Positions 24,303 through 37,856 of a stretch of 60,000 bases of DNA are shown here, one piece after another. Within the stretch, counting starts at the first letter, position 1. Each line of letters starts with the position of its first letter. This DNA comes from Lingula anatina (lineage: Eukaryota > Brachiopoda > Lingulata > Lingulida > Lingulidae). Under the pieces are notes generated by a model. It was not told the origin of the DNA. It did not search any database and worked only from the letters and a program-made list of their open reading frames with translations. The position numbers were made by a program, and so were the translations under genes. The stretch lies in contig NW_019775712.1 of NCBI RefSeq assembly GCF_001039355.2, positions 70,688 to 130,687 on the forward strand, given 5' to 3'.

Positions 24303-25390
24303 CTTCCCTCAAAAGTAAAATCTACACATCATTCAAGGTGCTGTAATCAGAGAAATTTATTTTCATCGAAGCTGATATTACTGTAGTTAATTGAATTTTG
24401 TTCGGGTTTTTTAAACCTTTGCACGGCTTAATGTTAGACATGGATCAATACAATTTTTGGATGAAAAACAAAGATATTACTGTGAACAACTCTTGAGAGG
24501 TTTTAATGTGAGTCTTATTCCCGTTTAAGAAACATTGCTTCGCATTTGTAAATATATTGTTGGTTTATTTTACTGTCATGTTGGGAATGTTTACTAATTT
24601 ACTCAACCTTTAAATTAATCTATCAGTGCCGTTAACTATAAACTAAAGGTAAAAGGTGCTTATGGGCAGGCTCATTGGTATGGTATCTAACTTAGGGCCA
24701 TCAAGTGAGGATATTCGTACCTGTAAATGAGTCATATTTTTATTTATACATCACTCTAACTGCCCACCAATGGAATGAATCTGATCTTGATTCCCCCCCC
24801 CCCTCTTGAATTCTTACCTGAATTAAAGACAACGAAATGTATAAAATATCATGGCACCATAACATCAAACTGAAAATGTTGATCTCAGCTACCACAATTT
24901 CCTGAAAATTTATAGTGATCTTTAGTCAAAATCCGTATTACAGTTATAATTGCCATTGGTTGAATCAGTGCCCATCCCCCCAAATGTATTACTTGAAAAA
25001 TTGGATGTCACCCTGCTTAAGACAAAATGTTTTATCTCGAAGGAGGCTCGTAAGAACGCAAGAATATTAAACGTGTGTGAATGTATGTGTGTGTTTGTGT
25101 GCGTGTGTATGTGTATGTGTATGAGCGCGCGCATGTGCGTGTGTGTTTTTCCGCTCGCGTGCCTGTTGTGACATTATCCATATATAACAAAATCAGCGGA
25201 CAAAGTAAGTCCGTTACTTTTTCTTATTGGGTATATACAGGATATGGAGCATAATGGAACCCGTGTATAGGTTCCGATTTGAAAAGAATATCTTGTGCCA
25301 CATCTCATTGTATTATTAACTATAGTTCTTAGCCATGGAATATTCCCAATAAAACTATCCTTCTACTTAGATCAATCCAACTCCGCGGGG

Positions 25391-25548
25391 ACTCTCGCTG
25401 AATGCAATCAGATAAACAGATTAACACGCTTCTTTTTGTTTCCTACGTACTCGTACAATCACAATCTCCATTCTGTATTTTTTCAACGCTAGGAGGAGGC
25501 GTGTAAATCTGATTGCACTGAGTTGGGTAGATCTACGTAGATCGATAG
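25391..25548 (+). mobile_element. MITE family B, copy 2
   Basis: Shares CTCGCTGAATGCAATCAG, an AGGAGGAGGCGTGTAAATCT block and a palindromic GATCTACGTAGATC end with the copy at 7271-7448, in the same order. Internal inverted repeats GCAATCAGAT / ATCTGATTGC are visible. Confidence 0.6.
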
Positions 25549-25920
25549 CTTCAGACTGTCGCGGTGTGCCCATGCGTGTTCTTTATTAGCATAAATAAAA
25601 TGTGTTTAACGTTTTAAAAAGTTTACATTGAAGATTCACATCAAATCACTGTATAGAACTTTAAGAAGCAATTGGGTTATTATACTGATGCATCTATGAA
25701 GATCTACTATAAAGATGTAATATCTAAACCAAGCTGTCGGCCTCTAGGCCTTCTTCAGGGATTTTTTTCAGAAATGTTCAAGCAGAATATGACTCATATA
25801 TACCTCGGTTACTTTCCTGCTTGTTTTTCTTGGTAATTATAACATGGCTGCCTTTAAGTCGATAAATAGCCAGCAAACTGTGAAATGTGAAAATGTAAAA
25901 ATGTGAAGGATGACGTGTCA

Positions 25921-25939
25921 AAAAAAAAAAAAAAAAAAA
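25921..25939 (+). repeat. A-run
   Basis: Nineteen A residues, a possible retroposon tail, but no recognisable element lies upstream. Confidence 0.8.
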
Positions 25940-26898
25940 GAAAGTCGATTGAATTGTGCGAAAGTCCTTTCAAAACAAAACATCGCACTCTGAAACCAAA
26001 TAAGCTGAATAATAGCCAAGTTGTATGCTGTGCATTTACATGGATACCCATCATTATTAAGTTGGCCATATGAACTAAAGTCCATATTTAGGAATATGGA
26101 CTATTAAACATTTCATCTGTCAGGAAAATTGAAAAGATGTGCAAAAGCAATAAAATTCCCTATAGGGTTCTGTCGTAATTGAACCCAAAATCCAAATCCC
26201 CTTGGCGACAACACTAACATGGGCACGTATCATTTTTAAAATCCTTATATGGATGAAATATTGACAAATATACGAGTAAAAAAATAAGAAAATTCTATCA
26301 GACAGATATATTATAACAGTATGGGTTATGGGACCAGGGTTTAGCTAGCATCGTGAATGCGTGCTGCACGTGATGAAGAAAACGAAGGCGAAATGTGTGT
26401 GTGTATGTGTCCATGTGTGTTTTTTGGGGGGAGAGGGGGATAAGCATTCAGAAAACATAGCGGTGGGGGTGGGGTATCCGCAGCCCCTTTACATCCCTGG
26501 GGTTGGAACCCCCTCATTCAGGGGGTGGGTGGAGTGGGGTGGGGTCCTCTTAGCTCCTTAAATCCTTGGGGGTGGGGCAGGGTATCAAAGCATGTCCTGC
26601 CTTCCGGAGCGTGGGTTCCCCCATCCCGCTTCTTCCCACGCTTATGACTGATAATGTTAAAAACACGGGAGGTGGCTAGCCCCCCCCCCCCCCTCCTCAA
26701 TACTGCTCTGACGCCTCTGCTATAAATCACTGGATACTCAGTGGTTAAATCTACACTGCGCGAGTCACAATGCCTCTCTCTCAGAGCGAGAGGAACCCAA
26801 TGGTATACTATGCTAGGGTTCTGGCAAATGTGTCAGTGGTATAGATAGAATACGGGAAGACTTGGCTAAGTCAGAGTGCGAGCACCAAAGAAAGAAGA

Positions 26899-27760
26899 AT
26901 GGATCTCAAGTCCACGGCGTTGTTTTTGATTTTGGTGTTAATCCATTTGACAATTTCAGAGTCCAAAGCCTCCAGGTGAGTGGTGGATAAATACTGGTGA
27001 CATTTGTTGAACAATTCAAGTAACCTGGGAATATTTTATTATTTACTAAATATTGCGAAAGGTACAGTGCTGTGTAGTTGATGAAAGATGGTAAAACATG
27101 CTTCCAGATGGTAAGATGGTTCACCCGATTTCTCGGAGATGCCTATATAAAAAAATTCAAAATTGATGAAGTATTATTATTGTTTTATGTGGAATAATAA
27201 TAATATGTTAATATTTTGTTCGAAAATTATCCACCAAGGTTACTATATATAGGACTGTTGTTAAATTGTATGGTATTGCCAGTGCAGAGTACCCTCTACC
27301 AGGGTGGCAGATATTATTGGAAAATTTTCAAAAAGCAGATAATGACATGACTGTCTATTTATCTAAAGACATATCTGTGGATATCTGGTGAAAAATCAGC
27401 CTGTCGCCCTGGTAGAGGGTAAGTGCAGAGTCAGAATTTGCTTTAAGGTCGTTGCCTTTTATTCTTCTAAATTTAGAATAGTCTAAAGGGGCCCTTGATT
27501 TACCGGGTGGTCCATAAAACATTCCTAACCTCTTAGTATCAAAGGAAAGGAAAATTGATTGACTTTTGTGTCTAGGAACATAAATTGCTAGACTCAAGAC
27601 AATTACATTGTTGATATTTAAAAGCTATCCAAATGTATACTTTAATGGATGTTTTTTATATTTTAAATTGACATTTAAATCAATTTAATACCAGACTGGG
27701 CATGTCCATTCAGTACTCGTTATTACTCGTTATTAAAGTTGGTTGAATCTTATCTTGATG

Positions 27761-27807
<47 letters not shown>

Positions 27808-27887
27808 CTCTCTCTTTTCCTCTTTTTTCTTGCTTGTGGAGGTACATGTGTACAGAATATATTAATGGAGCTAATCAAAATAATGCC

Positions 27888-27921
<34 letters not shown>

Positions 27922-29227
27922 ATTGTGTGCACCCGTTTCATGTTACTTTTTTCTATTTTTCAAGATGGGATGATGTCCAAGTAGTATTTCATGTCCACCT
28001 AGTGTTTTCCCGGCCTTCCTGACTACAGCGTAGTGTGTTGATCAACGTTTTCGCATCAACACAGGGGTGGTCTTCCGTAAATCGATGGATAGAAAAAGTC
28101 AATTGAATTTATATGATCGATGCCTAACATTTTGTTGTTTTTTTATATCTACAACCGTTTTTCATGTCTGTTCGTGTTGGCTAAGGGTCTTTAGCGGAAA
28201 TACCACAGCAGGCAACCGGTTCATTTAGTCTTAGGTACAGGTATACAGGGCGAAATACTGTACAGATACGGTTTTTTTCTACACTTCTGCATCGATGGCC
28301 AATGTCAACATGTATTTTTCTTTCCTTCCAATACTGTAATAATACTGTAATAATACTGTAATAATTTGATACCTAGAAAAAAAAAACGTTATAAATGTAA
28401 TGCCTTCACTCAGCTTAGCGAGCCTTGCACTTCGTTGGTTCTTCCTGCTGCGTTACAAATATTACTGTTATTGATCACCTTTTAAACGTGTATTTTCCCA
28501 TCAATGAATCACAAATAAACTCGATCCACTTTCGAGCCGATGACACTAGCAGGCATTTTTTAGTAGGAAATTAAAATTGCTATCTTTGCTTCCATCTACG
28601 ATTGTGCACATCATTGCATACCTCGCATAGAGCAGAACTTGCCTCGTGTTCACTGATATTCCGGGTGCGTGTTCCATTCGACGAGATCAGAGTAAAGGTC
28701 GTGGCACCTGCCTGGAATGAGATTGGCAGGATAGGTGATTGCAACCTGGTTGCCTTAAAGCCAAAATTTATGTAATTTTCCCCAGACTATTTAATTACAA
28801 GTTATGCCTATGAGATATAGATTCTGAAGACGTATTGGTCCATGAACCGATCGTTTGCGGAATTACAGTGCAATATATAAAAGAAACATGCTTTTCCATC
28901 AGTCTAAGAGTGCATTCCCATATATTTAGATCGATCCATCTCGATCCACCTAACTCCCTGGGGGTTCACGCTAAATTGCTGTCCCCTTACAGCTTTTAGT
29001 AGGCGGGACAGACATTTAAGCCGACTAAACTGACAGTAATCTAGTGAGACTCCCCACAGGGATTGATCGATCTAAAATCTGTGGGAATGGGGTCTAAGTG
29101 TGGGTCCTGCCCCTCATGTCCCTATTACCGCCCTGTGGGCACGTGCCATTTTCTGGTGCAGTAACTAGTGTCGGTGAAATGAGATGTTTCCGTGGATGAT
29201 ATATATGGAATGTGGATTTGTGGGTCT

Positions 29228-29266
<39 letters not shown>

Positions 29267-29470
29267 AGGGAGGAGGGGGGTCTTGCCGCATATAAGAGGC
29301 AGGCCTGTAGCCAACAATTACAAAATGGGTAATTACAATTACAAAAAGGGGGGGGGGTCTTTTTCTGGAAAAGTGGACCTTTTACCATGAAACCTTCGTG
29401 TACCTAGACAAAATTTTATCCAGAGGGGACATTTTCCTGTCAAAAAGGATGGTTCTTTCGAACCCCCCTC

Positions 29471-29501
<31 letters not shown>

Positions 29502-32500
29502 AAAAAAAAGATATTGAATTCATCGAACACTAAGACCATTACATGAGCCTGGCACTTTTTACCCTCTGATATCAGGGGCCTCTAAAATAGTATANNNNNN
29601 NNNNNNNNNNNNNNNNNNNNNNNNNNNNNNNNNNNNNNNNNNNNNNNNNNNNNNNNNNNNNNNNNNNNNNNNNNNNNNNNNNNNNNNNNNNNNNNNNNNN
29701 NNNNNNNNNNNNNNNNNNNNNNNNNNNNNNNNNNNNNNNNNNNNNNCATCTATGGAAAATATCAGCTACGGTTCTGATTTTGTAAAAACTAACTACGCCT
29801 TTACATGGCGCTCCATTCAAGTGGCGGCCAGAGCATGTGGTCTCCTTGTCATGGGGCCTACTCTATATGTGCCACAGCAAGTAGAGCGAACCAGACTCAT
29901 CTGCCGGCTGATTTGTACGCTCAATAGAAACCAAACTCGTTTGCAAAGTGGGTGGTGCCTGGTAAATCATGGTTATTAGATGAGTGTGTGTGTGTTTGGG
30001 GGGTGGGGGGTGGAGGGTGGCGAACAGATTGACTCGGTAAACCAGCGCAGCTTGATGTTCCACTTTTAAACAAGGCTTATGGCACTTACACCAGGTGCAG
30101 CACACCTATGCGGTCTTAGCAAGCGCCATCTTAAGCAGGGGTCATATATATTTATTCTTTTATAAACATTTACCCAATGGCCAATATTTCTGGACATAGA
30201 GTACCTGGATTGTATCAAGTCCAGTTTGCTATTATACACCTTTCAGCACTGCGTGCTCTGCGTTCGGTAAATTAATAGGTTGTAACTATGTGCACATTTT
30301 ATAGAGACAAGGGGGAGGGGTGTAGGTAATATATAAAAAAAAATGTACGACGTAGTTTTACTCAGCTGTACTATAGCTGTGAGCCTTGACCTGCAACACT
30401 AGTATAACATCCCCGGTACGCTATTTCTGGTAATTTGTTTAAAACTCTCTAACCAAGAACTCACCAGGGGAATAATTCTGAGGGTCTTTCGCTCATAGCG
30501 CGCATTACAGCATCTGCTTCAAATGGGACTTTTAGATAACTGCACATCTGTGTTCACAAAAAAAAAAAAAAAAGTTGCAGTGGCTATTCCATCTTTATAT
30601 TTTATTAGATTTGCTTGCTCATTTACTGTATGTCACTAGTAATTTAGCCCATTCTCTGATTATGGACAGCGTTTCTATTTATATTACATGAATGTCGAGT
30701 CCGGGATCCATCAAAACTTACGTTTGGTTGTTATAGATTAAATTGACCTTCACTGTTATTTTGCAACATTTACTAGTAGTTGCTTCCTATATATACCAGT
30801 TCTCATCCAGCTAAATCATGTATAGAACAGAATGGGTCATGAGTCATGAGTTTCCAGTTTAGATGGGCAGGTCTATCTTAGTAAGGTCCATTTAAGCAGG
30901 TCGTCTGATTACGCTTAGTTCACCTTAGGAAGCCAATCGGCTGGCATGCAACTTACCTGTATTACACTGGCCGTGGATGGGGCAACAGAAGGATTAGATG
31001 TGGCCCCTATGGCGAGCTAAACGCAATGAGACAGCGTATTAAGATTGCCAGTGAGATAAGTCGATTCATCTCCTTGAGAGGTGAACTGATTCAAAGTGCC
31101 TGTCTCAGTTTCTTTGTATTATATGTTTACGTTTGACAGTTTGGCCATCTTGCAAAACAAAAGTGAATATATTTGAATCTTATCAGTGTCATTATTATAT
31201 TATATTATATTATATTATATTATATTATATTATATTATATTATATTATATTATATTATATCATATTATATTCTTTTATATATTTATTATATTATATTATT
31301 TACACAACAATTATATAACTTTTAATCACTGTTGATTTATTTACATATTGGGAGTTATAATACATGTAATACGTATTAGAGAAAAGATTGCGGCAGTGAG
31401 GATTATTCAAATATTACACAATATGTGTGCGTCACCGACGTGACTTAGAAATTAACTTTTTTGTGTAAGGACCCAATTAATATCTAGAAATATCTGTCAA
31501 CAATCTTGAAATGATAATTGAGATAGTAAGTCAACATAAGTCCACTGTTACATGTGTTTTCAGGTCCAGCCTTCTGACAGAATTATTTAATGGGTATGAT
31601 GCCAGTTTACCACCAAATATAAACTCAGGTATGAAAAAAATAATTTAGATCTTAGAGACGTAAATTTTAATGATGACATGTTGCCCAGTTCTTGTTGATG
31701 CCTTATATATCGGACACACGATGAGGTTGGTATGCTGCTTAATAACTTCATATTTTACTGATCGTGGAAGCTAAAACGAAGACACGAACAATCCTTAGTC
31801 GCATTACTTTATGCCAATTTTCTGTTTGCTTCTTCCAGAATAAGATATTTGTTTTTTTAACCATTCAACCTCGGGTAGTCGTGGTTTCATATAGGATTCA
31901 TAATCCATATTTATGTATAAATGAACATATTAACATCTTCAACTTGATAAATATTTTATAGTGACATTCTTCACCGTGATGTAAAACGAACTTTGCTGTT
32001 TTGCTGTTTTTCAGATTACCCGGTTGAAGTTCAAATTGAAATATTCGTGAATAACTTTGATTCTATTAACGAGCTGAGTATGGTAAGTAATTTCAGGAAG
32101 GAAATGAAAAATATGGGACGACTCCATTTCCATAAAAAATGTGAGTGATAATGTTTTGAAAGAGTGAATTTTAAGTAAAATAGATAACTAGTATTCGTGT
32201 AAAAGATGAAGTTAAAGACAATTTGTTGATAAACAATCCATTCAAACCTTTTACTTCCACCTGGCAACCAAGTGGCAGAGTGGAAGGAGACCATTATTTA
32301 TTTTTCCATTCTCCGTGAACTTTTTTTCGTTTACATTGCGTATTCCCTTATACCACATGAAACCTTTTCTTCTGGTAAACATTACCAGTGGAAAGAACAG
32401 CAGCTTTTTACATGGTGGTCTCACTCAGAGCGCGTTCAGAACAGATGATCCACGGACTTACTGATCCGCGACCTAAATATGACTTTTAAGCTTTTAAAAA

Positions 32501-35500
32501 AGCAAGCCGCGTAATCCCCTGTTAGTCCTCGGATCAACTTGTTCTGAACACACTCTGAGGCCACATTCACAACAGCGGACTTACGGATCCGCGGATCAAA
32601 TATGGCGACCCAGTTAAAAGCTTACTGCGTAATTCTCTAATAGACAATGAATAGATTTTCCGCAGGTATTATGCACCAAGCACATTCAGGTGGGTCGGCC
32701 ACATTTGATCCGAGGATCTGTTAGTCTGGTGTTATGAATGCAGCCTAAGGCTCTGATAAGTGCTAACTTACTGTAGGGGATTATCTAACTCTCGGAAGAA
32801 ATTGGGATTTTGGGATTTCTCCTCCTCCTTTGTGTTCACATATCCATTTAATATCTAAAATAAACCAACTTGTTTCTTGTCATGTAATGTTTTTAATCAG
32901 ATGAACAACTTCATGATTTATTCACGACAGAGATGCCTGTTGCATACAGATGTATTTCTTTGAAATTGTATTTTCGTGTTTGTGAAAAACATGGCGAAGA
33001 GTTGTTTGCATAGATGGCAAACCATTACAAGAGACCCTTGATACGGGCGAGTGATAACAAGCTGAGTAGGTTGTTTTTTATCACCTGGGTTCTGGCCCAA
33101 GCTCACATTTCATATAGGGAACGGACTCATTAACGGTCTCAAGTAATTTGTTGGCCGTTTGAAATACTGTACAACCCTGACTTTTTTCTTGATTGTAGAG
33201 GAGCACGTGGAGAACAAAAAAGCTGCCTGCTTTTTTTGATTATCCCTTTTTTCCGGAGATAAAACATCCGGAAGACAAACTATTGAAGAAAAGGCATGTT
33301 TCACATTTTTGTCGACAAGATTCTGAATTGCACCACAAAATGAAAAAGCAAACAAACAAACAAACAAACAAATAAACAAACAAAAACAATAAATAAATAA
33401 GTAGATTAAAGAATAATAAAAAAGACATATAGATAAATAAATAAACCAAAAAAAAAAAAAAAATGAATGAATAAATAAATAAATAAAATAATATAAATGA
33501 AAAAAGATAACGTTGTAGAGGCCTTTTTAATAAACAAACAATGCCGAACTGTTGTTACTGATAGTTGCTCTTTGGAATGAAAAATCCCTTAATCCGAAAT
33601 TTACATTCCCTCTGACCTAACACAAGAAACGACAGAACAGGACTGTCAGTAAAATCTATGAAGTATGCCTGGTAACAATCATTTCGTAAATACCTGTCGA
33701 AGTTCCCTCTTTAGAACTGAAAAACAACTTCTAACTCTCATCTGACTTAAAGGTAATTGGAACGTAGGAACAAAAACGCCCCTGGAACTACATAATTGCA
33801 CGTTCGATATGTTAAAAAACATTCTCTGAATGTGTGTGTTGGCTACAGTAATACACAGCTACAGTGTACTGTATTTACTTAAAATTGTTTATCTCTTTTC
33901 TTACTGGCCAAATTTAGGCTTCGTTCACATGCAATGTCTATTTTCTATTTTCTATTTTCTATTTTCGGTATGTCTTATGATCACGGTCTGTGCACTGAAT
34001 ATCCCGCCGCGTAATTACTGGCAGCGCGAGCCAGTTACTTATAGTAACTTATAGTAACTGGCTCGCGCTGCCAGTAATTACGCCGCGGGATATTCAGTGG
34101 ACAGACCGTGATCATAAGACATACCGAAAATAGAAAATAGAAAATAGACATTGCATGTGAACGAAGCCTAAGTCCGCAATCATCGGCTGTGATATTAAGA
34201 TCATCTTAGAAACATTGCAGCTGCAGTTCCCAGGGATTTCATAATTAAGGCTCTGTTCTCACAACTTTTAGATCGATCTATCACCGCGGGGAGTCTCACT
34301 AGATTACTGTCAGATAATCCCCCTTAAGTGTCCGTCCCCGCCTACTACAAGCTTTAAGGGGTAATTAACTTTCGTGTTCGCCCGGCTGACAGCTATTTAG
34401 CGTGAACCCCCAGGGAGTTAGGTCGATCCAATGTAGGTCGATCTAATCTATGAGAATGGGGTGTAAGTTTGGCTAATATTCCAAGTATTCAATCAGTATT
34501 GATTTATCTCATACCGTGCTTTATTTACTTAGCTGTATCTACAAACATATGTATAACTGACCAGAAGTTCGACATTCTACACCTGCCTTGCAAACCATGA
34601 ATCTGCATCTCCAGGCAGTAAGCGAGGATGCATGGCCTTCAGATGGACAGGTGGATTGGCTAGAGAATGACCGCAACAGTATTTATGTCCGAAGAAACTG
34701 TCCGAAATAACTAAGTAGTCGTGAAATAGGCAATATTTCAGCTGTGTTGCAAGTTAACCATGGGCCGGGTAATAAAATGGTCTAAATAGGAAAACATAAA
34801 TCTAGGATCCTTAGTTACCAATACGGTAAACTCATTGTGGGCCCAGACATGTCTGGTATCTCAAGTGCACATATTGTATAAGTAGACAACAGACTGTTAG
34901 CCAACCGCAGAAACCGAAATGAATAGCCATAAAAATTGTTCCTTTTCATCAGATTATATTAGATAATATAAATGCATTACTATAATTTTCTTTTCTGTTG
35001 CCAATCGTTTTCTCTGTTACCGAATCTTTTTGTCCGCAGACAGTTTTACTTTCGTATTGCCTACCTAACTCTTCTGAGGGAAGTTTTAATTAACTTAATG
35101 TGCATATTTTTTTCCAGGATTATTCTATGAACATATTCCTAAGACGAACGTGGACAGATTCTAGGTTAAGTTTCGACCCTGAAATCTACAATATCTCGGA
35201 GATCAATTTAGACCCTAAGAAAGTGAATGACGTGTGGGTGCCAGACTTGTTCTTTTCCAACGAGAAGAGCGCGAGATTTCACTCCATTACCACCCCCAAT
35301 CACCTGATGCGCATTGACAGTAATGGAACTGTGTTCTTTAGTTCAAGGTACACGTGACCAATTCACGTTTTCTAGTATTGATAATTTAAGAGTTGGCATG
35401 CAAACCTCCCACCCCCACTTATGTGATACGGATATAGGCAATACGATATACAGACTGCTAAGTTCTCTTCTTATTAACTCGGGAATAAGGATATATACCT

Positions 35501-37789
35501 TCCCGTTTGAAACATGACAGAAATAGAAACCATCTTACCTTTTTATCTATATACAAAGTGTATGTCTCTTAGAAAAAAAAACTTTTTTAAGAGTAAGTTC
35601 GTTGTCCTGTAAATGGCGTGGCAATATTTTATCATAAACGCTTATGGATAGTGATTAGATTTGATCGTTATTGCACAATCTTAACGTTTGTATTTTAGAA
35701 TCTCTCTCACTGCTGACTGCCCAATGCACTTGGAAAAGTTTCCTCTTGACACGCAAGTCTGTGCTCTCGTTATTGAAAGTTGTACGTAATCTTTACTCTC
35801 TCTTTCTCCCCCCCTCTCTCTCTCGTTTATTACTTTTAACGTACACTGTATAAGGTTATCTGATGAGTTTAGAATTTCTCTTGTACATTTTTGTATTTCG
35901 CATATGCATGGAGGTAAAACTTTTCTTTGCATTCATTTACAATTATAATACAAATAATGGATTCTTACCAAACATATGTATAAAGTATCACCCATCATTA
36001 AAAAGCAGTATAGATTTTACAATATTGTATCGTGTATTACAGATGCATACAGCACGGACACCATCATATTCCATTGGACACAGCAGAAAGAGCTGGATAA
36101 GGCCGACACACTGACGCTGCCTCAGTTCGTCCTCGAGGACACTTCTTTTCACGAGTCGATGAAATCCTACAAAAGTGGAAACAGTTCTCGTATGTCGACA
36201 ATAGTGTATTTAATTTTTTTACGGTGGAATATGCATAGCTTCAGCGACTCAAGTTTTATCTTCTACTACATACGTTGATGCTTATAATTGTAAAGTGCCA
36301 CTTGTAATCAGTCTTCTGTAATTTGGGTCCTATTCTCGTTTCCCATGACACTGATAATACTCACTACGGGTAGAAAAACCAAATCTTCATATTGATCTGG
36401 TAATAAGATTTCTCCCACTGAATCCATTGTGATTAGACGGTGCAATCTCGAATGGTAATTGGATTGATTGGGTCGAAGGGGTTAATTTTTGAGAATACTC
36501 TAGAGAAAACTGTTCCTTCTTGAATAAAGACTTTAGTAGAGAAGTAATGGCATTTTTAAGTTTATACGAAAGACACTATTCGTGAACACCATGGCATAGT
36601 TAGATGAAATATTTAGTACATATACAACTTACCCGACAATGGTCCCACACCCCTAACTTACACAGACAAATCATCACGACACAAAAGACGGATGTAGTTA
36701 TTTCTTTCCAGGTGATTTCACTCAGTTAGTGATAGAATTCGTCCTAAGACGTGACATCCAGTACTACATAGTGCAAACGTACGTCCCGAGCATGCTGATA
36801 GTGGCGCTTTCATGGGTGGCGTTTTGGATCAGCTACGACTCTGTTCCGGCCAGAATCACGCTGGGCCTCCTCACTGTCCTCACGCTGACCACGCAGACAT
36901 ACGCCATACGTCAAACACTGCCCCGTGTGTCCTACATCAAGTCCATTGACGTGTGGATGTCCACTTGTCTGTTCTTCGTCTTCCTGGCTCTACTGGAGTT
37001 CGCCTTCGTTAATGTCAGTCATAGGAAGTTCACACGGATGAGCACTAGAAGACCAAACGTAAGCCTACTTTGTGATTGTCTTATTAAAAAGAGCATATTT
37101 CACAAGTAGGAAGACGCTTGAAAACGATTCATTATTTTATTAAAGGAAAATCTGAGAGTTTTTTTTTACAATGTCCTAAAAATCATAAACATAAATACAC
37201 GTGTAAGAGAGGGCTTTTAGAAAAACACTCTGTATTTGCCGCATGTAAAGAACATGTTGTTGACATTTATTTATGTCACCTTTGAAAGTAGTAGAAAAAT
37301 TGTCTCAACTGTTGCAATTTCGTAATGAGAAATTAATGGACTCGTCAAAGCATAACGTGATAAACCATAAACTTTTAAGTTTCAGACGTTGACAATCACA
37401 TTTCTAATTGTTTTAGTATTTTGTTTTATTCCCAGATAACTCGTACACAGGATTCATAAACATCGAATACCCTTGCTTTAAGGAGATGCAGTTTTAAAAT
37501 ACAACCAAAAGCTTAAATTTCACTATCAGCATCAAGTTCTCTATCAGAATGATGGATATCTTTTCTTAAGTCTTTAAGTCTGTGTAAAACACAGTATTTC
37601 ACTCCGTATTTCACTCCATGGCTTTTATTTTAATCCATTTCTTTTAGCTATTTCTTTAAGCCATCTTACTTCATATCTTTTTAAAACTGGGACGGTAACA
37701 TAATTTCCTTTTTATATATCTTATAATATCAGGAATATATACCATGGCTGAGTAAACATTTTTTATTATGATCATTATCATCATCATCA

Positions 37790-37856
<67 letters not shown>

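Larger units (their letters stand above)
15200..26898. other. 11.7-kb spacer between divergent genes
   Basis: No convincing gene is seen. The stretch contains a family C element (15511-15826), two tRNA-derived SINE heads (16829-16905 and 19870-19972), microsatellites, an orphan exon-like segment (17914-18069), a CpG-richer patch (about 21170-21660), a tandem TATA-containing segment (23606-23877), a family B element (25391-25548) and G-rich low-complexity sequence at about 26425-26700. Confidence 0.7.

Noticed and set aside
29752-29979. 75-codon plus-strand frame next to the gap
   Set aside because: The channel frame joins exon 1 to exon 2 without it, and no homology or splice support is visible.
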